This document shows, piece after piece, positions 57,308 through 64,000 of a stretch of 64,000 bases of DNA. The notes under the pieces were generated by a model that made no database searches, was not told where the DNA came from, and saw nothing but the letters and a program-made list of their open reading frames with translations. Source of the stretch: Streptomyces sp. ALI-76-A (GTDB lineage: Bacteria; Actinomycetota; Actinomycetes; Streptomycetales; Streptomycetaceae). The position numbers and the translations under genes were made by a program. The stretch covers positions 4,092,001 through 4,156,000 of the forward strand of contig NZ_JASVWB010000002.1 of the NCBI RefSeq assembly GCF_030287445.1, written 5' to 3'. Within the stretch, counting starts at the first letter, position 1. Each line of letters begins with the position of its first letter.

Positions 57308-58621
57308 ATGACCGGCAGGCGACGCTTCCGCAGCACCTTCCGCAGCACCTTCCTCCCCACCTTCACCCAGCCCGTCAGAGCGAGAGCCGTCACGGCGGGG
57401 GCGCTGGTGGCGTCTGTGTGGCTCACCGCCGGATGCGGGGTCGTCCCCGGCGCCACGGGGGGCTCCGGGGACGGCCCGATCAAGGTCATGACCTGGGCGC
57501 CGGAGAACACCAACGCGACGAACAAGCCGGGCATGCCCGCCTTCGCGAAGGCCTACGCCCGCTGGATCAACGCCAAGGGCGGCCTCAACGGCCGTGACAT
57601 CACCGTCCTGACCTGCAACGACCACAACGACAGTCTGGCCGCGGCGAAGTGCGCCCAGCGCGCGGTCGACGAGGACGTCGTCGCGGTCGTCGGCTCCTAC
57701 AGCCAGTACGCCGACGCCTTCCTGCCTCCCCTGGAGGGCGCGGGCATCCCGTACATCGGCGGCTACGGCGTCACCACCGCCGAGTTCACCAGTCCGCTGT
57801 CCTACCCGGTCAACGGCGGGCAGCCCACTCTGCTGGCCGGGCTCGGCCGGGCGCTCACCGACTGCGGGCCCGTCGCGCTGATCCGGCCCGACAACATCGC
57901 GGGCGACGAACTGCCCACCCTGCTCAACTCCGGGCTGACGGCCGGCGGACACCCGGTCAGCCACGACGTCCTGGCGGCGGAGGACGCCACCGAGTACTCC
58001 GGGCAGGCCGGACAGGCACTCGCGAAGACCACCACCGACCCGGTGAGGAAGGGCTGCGTGGTGCCCGCGCTCGGCGACCGCACCGGCACCTTCATGGACT
58101 CCTTCCGCCGCGTCCGCGAGGACTACCCCGACGTGCGGACCGCCATGGTGCTCGGCAACGTCGACCAGACGGAGATCAACGCCTCCGGCGGGCGGTCCGG
58201 TCCGTACGAGGGCTCGTACATCACCGGCTGGTACCCGGTGGAGACGGACCCGCGCTGGAAGCCGATGAAGAAGGTCATCAGCGAGCAGGCCTTCGGCGAC
58301 AACCGCATCGACGCCGCGGACACGGGCGTGCAGACCACGTACATCGCGTACACCGTCTTCACGCAGGTCGCCGAGTCGCTGAACGGCGAGGTGTCTCCCG
58401 ACGCCCTGCGGGGCGTCCTGGACGACGGGTTGAAGGTCACCACGGGCGGACTGACCCCGACCCTCCGGTGGGACTTCCAGGGACCGCTCGCCGCCGTCGG
58501 CTTCCCGCGCCTGGCCAACACCGACGTGTCCCTCCAGGTCGTCCGGAAGGGCCGGCTGGTGCTGGCCGAGAAGGAGTTCACCGACGTCAGGGAGACACTG
58601 AAGAACGCCGAGCTGGACTGA
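57308..58621 (+). CDS. Branched-chain-amino-acid-type ABC substrate-binding lipoprotein, 437 aa
   Basis: An exported periplasmic-binding-fold protein (LivJ/type-1 family). A basic N-terminus and hydrophobic segment end in the lipobox LTAGC near residue 43, so it is probably anchored as a lipoprotein. IKVMTWAPENTNATNKPG, VVAVVGSYSQYADAFLPPLEGAGIPY and PYEGSYITGWYPVE are typical. No permease or ATPase adjoins, so it may serve a distant transporter or a sensor. The start is uncertain (ATG 57308 chosen; GTG 57287 and 57302 also open). Confidence 0.85.
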   Translation: MTGRRRFRSTFRSTFLPTFTQPVRARAVTAGALVASVWLTAGCGVVPGATGGSGDGPIKVMTWAPENTNATNKPGMPAFAKAYARWINAKGGLNGRDITVLTCNDHNDSLAAAKCAQRAVDEDVVAVVGSYSQYADAFLPPLEGAGIPYIGGYGVTTAEFTSPLSYPVNGGQPTLLAGLGRALTDCGPVALIRPDNIAGDELPTLLNSGLTAGGHPVSHDVLAAEDATEYSGQAGQALAKTTTDPVRKGCVVPALGDRTGTFMDSFRRVREDYPDVRTAMVLGNVDQTEINASGGRSGPYEGSYITGWYPVETDPRWKPMKKVISEQAFGDNRIDAADTGVQTTYIAYTVFTQVAESLNGEVSPDALRGVLDDGLKVTTGGLTPTLRWDFQGPLAAVGFPRLANTDVSLQVVRKGRLVLAEKEFTDVRETLKNAELD

Positions 58622-58648
58622 GGGACCGGACCAGACCGGACCGGACCG

Positions 58649-58682
58649 GAGGGGACCGGCGGGCCGGCGGGCCGGTCCCCTC
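58649..58682. terminator. Bidirectional hairpin between convergent genes
   Basis: GAGGGGACCGGC and GCCGGTCCCCTC arms, 12 bp, with a GGGCCGGCGG loop. Preceded by short GACCG direct repeats (58624-58648). It separates the two convergent stops. Confidence 0.8.
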
Positions 58683-58703
58683 AGCGGACGGGGATCACGG
58701 GGA

Positions 58704-60989
58704 TCACAGCTGGGTCGGCCGGCGCTCGGTCAGACCGTACGACTTCGCGATGGCGTTCCACAGCTTGGCCGCCTTGACCTTCTCGGTGCTGGCGGTACCG
58801 CTCGCCCGGTTGCCGGCCGCGGTCTGGTCGGTGGTGCGGGCCTGGCCCTTCCGGCAGCCCTTCTTGCCGGCCGTCTGGTCCGCCCAGGCCGCGTAGTGGT
58901 TGTCCGCCGACGCGGACGCCTGCCAGGCCTTCTTCAGGGCGTCGGTCAGCGCCGCGTTGTCGGGCAGCTTGTCGACCGGGAGTTCGGCGAGCCGGGTCAC
59001 CAGGCCGGTGCGCTGCTGGGCCGCGCCCCGCAGGTCCTTGGCCGCCTGGGCCAGGTTGTCGCAGGACTTCACGTCCTCCACCGCGTTGATCACGGTCGTC
59101 CGGCTGTTGCCGCTGTCCGCGAGCAGCTTGTCCAGGGCGACGGCCTGCTGCTCGGCCGGATCGGCGGACGGCGAGGCGGAACCGTCGGTGGCGGGGGCCG
59201 TCGCGGAGACCGGCTGGTTCGGGGTCTCGCCCTTGTCGTCGCTCCCGCCGTCGGCGAGCAGCGCGCCCGCGCCGATGCCGAGGACGGCGATACCGATGCC
59301 GACGGCGGCTATCAACGGCACCCGGGATCCGCTGCGACCGCCCCGGCCGCCACCGCGAGGACCGTCCTCGTCGTCGTACGCGCCGTGCCGCCCGCCGCCC
59401 GCGCCCGGCGGGGCGTACGACGGCTGCGCGGACTGCCCGTACGGCGGCCGGCCGCCGGGCCCCGCCTCGGGCTGCTGGACGCGGGGCAGCTGCTGGGTCG
59501 CCCCGGCCGGGCCCCGGCCGGGGTCCGCGCCGCCGCGGAAGAGGTTGTCGAACTCTGCGGGCGGCTGGCGGTCCCCGCCCTGCGGGTCGCCGTAGGGCGC
59601 CGCACCGGACTGCTGTCCGGGCACGGGCGCGATGTACTGCGTGGCCTCCGCGTCGGCGCCGGCGGCGGGCGGCAGAGGCCCCGCTCCGCCCGGCCGGGAG
59701 CCGCCCCGCGGCCCGCGGCCCAGCACCCGGGTGGACTCGGCGGGCGACTCGGCCCCCGCCTCGGGCGGCAGCGCCCCGGGCCCGACGGGCGGGAGGAACT
59801 GGGTGGCGCCTTCGTCCGGCGACGCGGCGGCCTGCCCCGGATACGGGCCCGCCCCGCCCGGCCCGGCACCGGGAGGAACCGGCGGGAGGAACTGGGTGGC
59901 ACCCTCGTCCGGCGACGCGGCGGCCTGCCCCGGATACGAGCCCGCCCCGCCCGGCCCGGCACCGGGAGGAACCGGCGGGAGGAACTGGGTGGCACCCTCG
60001 TCCGGCGACGCGGCGGCCTGCCCCGGATACGAGCCCGCCCCGCCCGGCCCGGCACCGGGAGGGACCGGCGGGAGGAACTGGGTGGCGCCTTCGTCGGCGG
60101 GCGGAAGGGGAGCGCCGCCGGGGGTGCCGTGCCCGGTGCCGGGGGCGTACCCGTCGGCGGGAGGCAGGGGCGCGCCTCCGGCGGCGGGGCCGTACGCGCC
60201 GCCCTGGTGCGAGGAGGCCTCCGGGGCACCCTGGCCGACGGGAGGCAGGTAGTAGGAGGTCGGCGGGTCGGTGTGGTGCCCCGTGGGCTGCGGCGAGGCA
60301 CCGGCCGGGCCGTAGGCGCCGGCGCCGTGCCCCGGCGCGTGCCCGGACTCCGGAGGCAGGGACGCGGACGGTGTCCCGCCGGGTGCCTGAGGTGTGCCCC
60401 AGGACTGCGCGGGCGGAGCCGACCAGCCCTGTTCCGGCTGCTGGGTCCGCTCCGGCTGCTGGGCCTGATGCCGCTCCGGGGCCCACGGCGTGCCCCAGGC
60501 CTGCCCGCCGGCCGGCGCCGAGCCCGGCCCGGAGGCCGCCTGACCGGACGTCTGCCCTTGCGCCGGGCCGTAGGCCGTTGCCCGCGCCGCCTCGCCGTAG
60601 GCGGGCCCGGACTCCTGGCCGGACTCGCGGGGGCCGTACCCCTGACCGGACTCCTGGCCGGACTCGTGGGGGCCGTACCCCTGACCGGACCCCTGGCCGT
60701 ACGCCGGCCCGGACTCCTGGCCGGACTCCTGGGAGACGTACCCCTGACCGGACTCCTGGCCGTACCCCGGCCCGGGCGCCGCGCCGGGGCCCTGGTCGCC
60801 GTACGCCCCGCCCGGTCCCTGTCCGTACGCGGCGCCGGGCGCCGGTGCCGGAGCGGGGCGGCCGGGGCGGCCGTCGCCGTATCCGCCTGTCATGCCCGGC
60901 AGCAGGGGTTCCCCACCGTCGGAGGGCAGCACGATGCCTTCGCGCGCTTCGCGCGCTGAGGGCTCCTCGCCCTGTCCACTCTGCGTCAC
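58704..60989 (-). CDS. Repeat-rich Pro/Gly/Gln single-pass membrane protein, 761 aa
   Basis: Unknown function. A long disordered cytoplasmic N-terminus contains YGQ/ESGQ-type repeats (residues 50-130), then three near-identical 31-residue units beginning DEGATQFLPPVPPGAG. One helix near residues 555-580 (VPLIAAVGIGIAVLGIGAGAL) is followed by a helical extracellular domain of about 170 residues with two cysteines (VKSCDNL and KKGCRKG). Q-F-L-P-P-V repeats resemble segments bound by FHA or similar modules in other actinobacterial proteins, but that is only an idea. GTG at 60989 after GGAGT. Confidence 0.82.
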   Translation of the reverse strand: MTQSGQGEEPSAREAREGIVLPSDGGEPLLPGMTGGYGDGRPGRPAPAPAPGAAYGQGPGGAYGDQGPGAAPGPGYGQESGQGYVSQESGQESGPAYGQGSGQGYGPHESGQESGQGYGPRESGQESGPAYGEAARATAYGPAQGQTSGQAASGPGSAPAGGQAWGTPWAPERHQAQQPERTQQPEQGWSAPPAQSWGTPQAPGGTPSASLPPESGHAPGHGAGAYGPAGASPQPTGHHTDPPTSYYLPPVGQGAPEASSHQGGAYGPAAGGAPLPPADGYAPGTGHGTPGGAPLPPADEGATQFLPPVPPGAGPGGAGSYPGQAAASPDEGATQFLPPVPPGAGPGGAGSYPGQAAASPDEGATQFLPPVPPGAGPGGAGPYPGQAAASPDEGATQFLPPVGPGALPPEAGAESPAESTRVLGRGPRGGSRPGGAGPLPPAAGADAEATQYIAPVPGQQSGAAPYGDPQGGDRQPPAEFDNLFRGGADPGRGPAGATQQLPRVQQPEAGPGGRPPYGQSAQPSYAPPGAGGGRHGAYDDEDGPRGGGRGGRSGSRVPLIAAVGIGIAVLGIGAGALLADGGSDDKGETPNQPVSATAPATDGSASPSADPAEQQAVALDKLLADSGNSRTTVINAVEDVKSCDNLAQAAKDLRGAAQQRTGLVTRLAELPVDKLPDNAALTDALKKAWQASASADNHYAAWADQTAGKKGCRKGQARTTDQTAAGNRASGTASTEKVKAAKLWNAIAKSYGLTERRPTQL
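59791..60090. repeat. 93-bp tandem repeat inside the membrane-protein gene
   Basis: Three full copies and part of a fourth, each starting GGGAGGAACTGGGTGGC at 59791, 59884, 59977 and 60070. The copies are almost identical at DNA level, implying recent expansion or gene conversion. Confidence 0.9.
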
Positions 60990-61088
60990 CGGGACTCCTA
61001 CGAATGGGGGACTGTCGGAATCGTCGGCTCACGCTACCGGGTCCCCGAAGCCGCGTGCTACGCAGCTCAGGCCGTGACCCGCGTCCCT

Positions 61089-61129
61089 GTGACCGCCGTA
61101 ACAGCCCACCGCCGGATTCCGGCGGTCAC
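61089..61129. terminator. Hairpin after the TPR regulator gene
   Basis: GTGACCGCCG and CGGCGGTCAC arms (61089-61098, 61120-61129); a tight inner stem ACCGCCGGA/TCCGGCGGT is an alternative fold. Past the stop at 61224. Confidence 0.5.
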
Positions 61130-61223
61130 GGGGCGGAACCGCGCCCCCATCCGCTGTATATGGCCCCTTTCCTCACCCCCGCCTTCGTTCACCGTCCGTT
61201 CATGCCCGCGGAGGGCGGACATC

Positions 61224-62609
61224 TCAGGCCGCCGCCTGGAGCTCCATCCGGGCGCCGAACTCCCTTACCACGGGCTCGTCCTGGAACGGCTCCAGCCGCT
61301 GCTGGAAGTCGTCCAGGTACTCGGCGCCCCGGTTGGAGCGGAGCGTCTCCAGCAACTCCACCGCCTTGAGGCCGGTGTTGCAGGCCTGCTCCACCTCCCG
61401 CTGCTGGACCTGCGCGGTGGCGAGCAGCACATAGCCGATCGCCCTGCGGCGGGCCCGCGACTCGGGATGCCCGGCCAGGGACTCCCGCGCGCACCGCGCC
61501 GCCGCCTCGGCCTGCCCGAGGTCGCGGTGGCAGTGCGCCAACTCGTCGGCCAGGTACGCCTCGTCGAAGTGCGCGATCCACGCCGGGTCGTCCCCCGAGT
61601 CCGGGTCCGCCGACTCCAGCGCGCGCACCGCGCGTCCGGACGCCGCCTGGGCGGCCCGCGCGTCGCCCATCAGGGCGTGCCCGCGTGCCTCGGCGGCGGC
61701 GAACATCGCCTCCGCGCGCGGCGTGACGCGCCCGCGCGCCCCCTCCTGCGCCGCCCGCGCCAACTGCGCGATCTCGCGCGGGTTTCCGAGCTGCGCGGCG
61801 AGGTGGCTCATGGACGCGGCGAGGACGTACCCGCCGTAGCCGCGGTCGCCCGCCGCCTGCGCGAGCCGCAGCGCCTGGATGTAGTACCGCTGGGCGAGGC
61901 CGGGTTGGCCGGTGTCGACGGCCATGTAGCCCGCCAGTTCGGTCAGCCGGGCCACCGCGGCGAACAGGTCACGGCCCACCGCCTCCCGGTACGAGCCCGC
62001 CAGCAGCCCGGAGACCACGCTGTTGAGGTAGTGCACGACGACCGGGCGCACATGCCCGCTGCCGTACTGGTGGTCCAGGTCGACCAGCGCCTGCGTCATC
62101 GCCCTGACCGCCGCCACGTCGGACGGTCCCACCCGGGGTCCGGCCGAGCGCGCGACCTGCGCGTCGGCCGCGGAGATCAGCCAGTCGCGGCTGGGCTCGA
62201 CCAGCGCGGACGCGGCGACGGACGAACCGGACAGGAAGTCCCGGCGGCCCACGTCACTGCGCCACAGCTCACACACCTGCTCGATGGCCCCCAGTACCGT
62301 CGGCGAGAACTGGAGCCCGACGCCCGAGGCGAGGTTCTTGCCGTTGGCCATGCCGATCTCGTCGATCGTGACCGTACGGCCGAGCTTGCGGCCGAGGGCC
62401 TCCGCGATGATCGCCGGAGCGCGTCCGCGTGGCTGCTGCCCGCGCAGCCAGCGCGCCACGGACGTCTTGTCGTACCGCAGATCGAGGCCGTGCTCGGCGC
62501 CGCACATGTTGACCCGGCGGGCGAGCCCGGCGTTCGAGCAGCCCGCTTCCTGGATGAGCGCCTGCAGCCGTTCGTTCGGCTGCCGCGCGACGAGAGGCCT
62601 TGCGGCCAT
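61224..62609 (-). CDS. HTH-TPR regulator, NsdA-like family, 461 aa
   Basis: An N-terminal atypical helix-turn-helix (residues 12-90: LIQEAGCSNAGLARRVNMCG, YDKTSVARWLRGQQPRG) followed by a TPR-like helical region (residues 180-440: GQPGLAQRYYIQALRLAQAAG, EAEARGHALMGDARAAQAASG-type helices). Streptomyces relatives include NsdA, a negative regulator of sporulation and antibiotics; I do not claim orthology. ATG at 62609 after GGGGG; the frame is open much further upstream but with different composition. Confidence 0.85.
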   Translation of the reverse strand: MAARPLVARQPNERLQALIQEAGCSNAGLARRVNMCGAEHGLDLRYDKTSVARWLRGQQPRGRAPAIIAEALGRKLGRTVTIDEIGMANGKNLASGVGLQFSPTVLGAIEQVCELWRSDVGRRDFLSGSSVAASALVEPSRDWLISAADAQVARSAGPRVGPSDVAAVRAMTQALVDLDHQYGSGHVRPVVVHYLNSVVSGLLAGSYREAVGRDLFAAVARLTELAGYMAVDTGQPGLAQRYYIQALRLAQAAGDRGYGGYVLAASMSHLAAQLGNPREIAQLARAAQEGARGRVTPRAEAMFAAAEARGHALMGDARAAQAASGRAVRALESADPDSGDDPAWIAHFDEAYLADELAHCHRDLGQAEAAARCARESLAGHPESRARRRAIGYVLLATAQVQQREVEQACNTGLKAVELLETLRSNRGAEYLDDFQQRLEPFQDEPVVREFGARMELQAAA

Positions 62610-62913
62610 GGCGTACCCCCTGTGGCTGCGGTGCCTGCCCACGCACCGAGTTGACGTGTCTTCCACGGACGGACTTCCCGGACTAGCCGGAACGACAGGA
62701 ACGGAAGATCCGGCCGTGAAGATCAATGCCCCGCTCCCACGGCGAAAATGCGAGGCTTGTGAGGATTGCCGGGGTAAAGGCGATTGCCGCCCCCCACACC
62801 TGGTTACCCGGCCCACGCTCCGATCCCTCCCGCGCGCCCCCACCCATGCATCCATGCGCCCCAGATGCGGAATCGATGCTCCTCCCCCGCGCGCGCTACA
62901 GCCGTAACCCGAG
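62610..62913. other. Divergent promoter region
   Basis: About 300 bp between the TPR regulator and the PrimPol-like gene. No gene seen; it must carry both promoters. No confident -10/-35 pairs picked. Confidence 0.5.
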
Positions 62914-63591
62914 GTGGGCGCGGGAGTTGAGAGGAGCGTGGAAGAGACGATCGCGGGCACCGAAGCCGCTCAGATTCCGAAGCAGCGCGGGGAATCGTTG
63001 CTGGAGACAGCCGCACGCTACGCCGAGGAGCGCCACTGGGACGTCTTTCCCGGGACCTGGCTGGACGCGGTCGACGGGGTGCAACGCTGCTCGTGCGGCG
63101 ACGCCGCGTGCGCCGTACCCGGCGCGCATCCGGCGCGCGTGGACTGGGAGTCGCAGGCGACCGGCAGCGCGACCGTGGCACGCCGGATGTGGCAGAAGCA
63201 GCCGACGGCGTCGATCCTGCTGCCCACCGGCCGTACGTTCGACGCCGTCTCCGTGCCGGAGACGGCCGGGTTCCTCGCGCTGGCGCGGATGGAGCGGATG
63301 GAGCTGACGCTGGGTCCGGTGACCCTGACGCCGGACCGGCGGATGCAGTTCTTCGTGCTGCCGGGCGCGTCGGTGAAGGTGCCGGACCTCGTGCGCAAGC
63401 TGGGCTGGTCCCCTTCGTCGCTGGACCTCGTCGCGCTGGGCGAGGGGTCCTACGTGGCCGGGCCGCCCACGCGGTTCGGGTCCTCGGGCGCCGTGCAGTG
63501 GGCGTGCCGGCCGACGCCGGCGAACCGGTGGCTGCCGGACGTGGAGGAGCTGATCTCGCCGCTCGCCTACGCCTGCGGGCGGGACCGGTAG
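62914..63591 (+). CDS. Bifunctional primase/polymerase N-terminal-domain-like protein, probably inactive, 225 aa
   Basis: A stand-alone domain like the prim-pol found in actinobacterial replication proteins and in many Streptomyces orphan proteins. AARYAEERHWDVFPGTWLDAV and CSCGDAACAVPGAHPAR are the usual N-terminal blocks. In active enzymes an acidic D-x-D follows the FDV strand; here the text is TGRTFDAVSVPETAG, without it, so polymerase activity is unlikely. Start may be GTG 62914 or GTG 62938. Confidence 0.78.
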   Translation: MGAGVERSVEETIAGTEAAQIPKQRGESLLETAARYAEERHWDVFPGTWLDAVDGVQRCSCGDAACAVPGAHPARVDWESQATGSATVARRMWQKQPTASILLPTGRTFDAVSVPETAGFLALARMERMELTLGPVTLTPDRRMQFFVLPGASVKVPDLVRKLGWSPSSLDLVALGEGSYVAGPPTRFGSSGAVQWACRPTPANRWLPDVEELISPLAYACGRDR

Positions 63592-63701
63592 CGCCTTGTG
63601 CCCCGCCTCGTGCCCTTTGTCGGCGCCCGCGGGCCGGCCGGGGCCGTTCGCGCGGTTCCCCCACGTCCCTGAGGTGTGCCCCCTGACCGTAGGGTTCTGG
63701 C

Positions 63702-64000
63702 ATGACGTCGGGAGCAGTGGTGGGGACAGCCGCCGTACGCGTACAGGGGCTCTGGAAGCGGTTCGGGCAGCAGGTGGCCGTGGCCGGGATCGATCTGGAC
63801 CTGCCCGCGGGGAAGTTCATCGGGCTCGTCGGGCCGAACGGGGCGGGCAAGACCACCACGCTGTCGATGGTGACCGGGCTGCTCCGGCCCGACCAGGGGT
63901 CGGTGGAGATCGTCGGGCACGACGTGTGGCGGGACCCGGTCGAGGTGAAGGCCCGGATCGGGGTGCTGCCGGAGGGGCTGCGGCTGTTCGAACGGCTGTC
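63702..64000 (+). CDS. ABC transporter ATP-binding protein (partial, N-terminus only)
   Basis: The first 99 or so residues of an ABC-2-type ATPase, cut by the right edge. VRVQGLWKRFGQQVAVAGIDLDL is the A-loop region, and GLVGPNGAGKTTTLSMVTGLL is Walker A; RIGVLPEGLRLFERL is the Q-loop variant with Glu in the position common to drug/lipid exporters. ATG at 63702, with a weak AGGG before it. Confidence 0.9.
   Translation, partial: MTSGAVVGTAAVRVQGLWKRFGQQVAVAGIDLDLPAGKFIGLVGPNGAGKTTTLSMVTGLLRPDQGSVEIVGHDVWRDPVEVKARIGVLPEGLRLFERL

Noticed and set aside
1..64000. CRISPR arrays, insertion sequences, integrase or attachment sites
   Set aside because: No regularly spaced direct repeats of CRISPR size, no transposase or integrase reading frame, and no tRNA gene found.

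Overview
The window is high-GC actinobacterial chromosome, almost certainly Streptomyces. The strongest evidence is a recognisable afsR (7153-10122), afsS (10336-10524) and afsK (15388-17757) set, supported by SARP, BTAD and WhiJ-type regulatory families, GTG starts, and short GTGA overlaps between consecutive genes.

The dominant feature is a dispersed catabolic regulon. I find 14 copies of one 15-bp inverted repeat (consensus CTGACGGNCCGTCAG, often flanked by AT on both sides) between positions 3906 and 50408. Apart from one copy that reaches into the end of a neighbouring gene, all lie in promoter regions, and the intervals they occupy serve about 26 genes. These encode three acyl-CoA or acid-CoA ligases (one close to FadD3), two SCP-x/Ltp-type thiolase-fold proteins, two DUF35 Zn-ribbon/OB proteins, two alpha/beta pairs of acyl-CoA dehydrogenases, two enoyl-CoA hydratases, two SDR dehydrogenases, two luciferase-like monooxygenases, an HsaB-like flavin reductase, an F420/deazaflavin nitroreductase-fold protein, two ACMSD-type amidohydrolases, an N-acyl-D-amino-acid-deacylase-like hydrolase, a cyclase-family hydrolase, an aldehyde dehydrogenase, a zinc alcohol dehydrogenase and a DoxX membrane protein. 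The inventory resembles the side-chain and C/D-ring parts of actinobacterial sterol degradation, but no ring-A/B cleavage genes, KstD or Mce importer are visible. The substrate is unknown.

Layout. 1-6968: two minus-strand catabolic operons. 7153-10524: afsR and afsS. 10699-14745: FadD3-like ligase diverging from Ltp, DUF35 and ECH, lying between afsS and afsK. 14753-19433: small secreted protein, afsK, VOC protein, TetR. 19527-22628: nitroreductase-fold protein, acyl-CoA dehydrogenase, thiolase. 22715-25410: PPOX and GNAT genes. 25434-26309: DUF35 and DoxX with an operator. 26666-35042: two-component system, MacB-like exporter, FAD monooxygenase, Tat-exported amine oxidase. 35090-38910: ADP-forming-type ligase, ECH, flavin reductase. 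38965-41402: MFS transporter and AraC/GlxA regulator. 41445-45707: ADH, acyl-CoA dehydrogenase and SDR diverging from the cyclase. 46098-47014: HATPase and a decayed gap. 47015-51928: acyl-CoA dehydrogenase pair, amidohydrolase, CoA ligase. 51971-64000: ordinary Streptomyces core genes (EF-hand protein, STAS, ECF sigma with zf-HC2 anti-sigma, purU, lipoprotein binding protein, a repeat-rich membrane protein, TPR regulator, PrimPol-like protein and the start of an ABC ATPase).

No rRNA, tRNA, CRISPR array, insertion sequence or integrase was seen.
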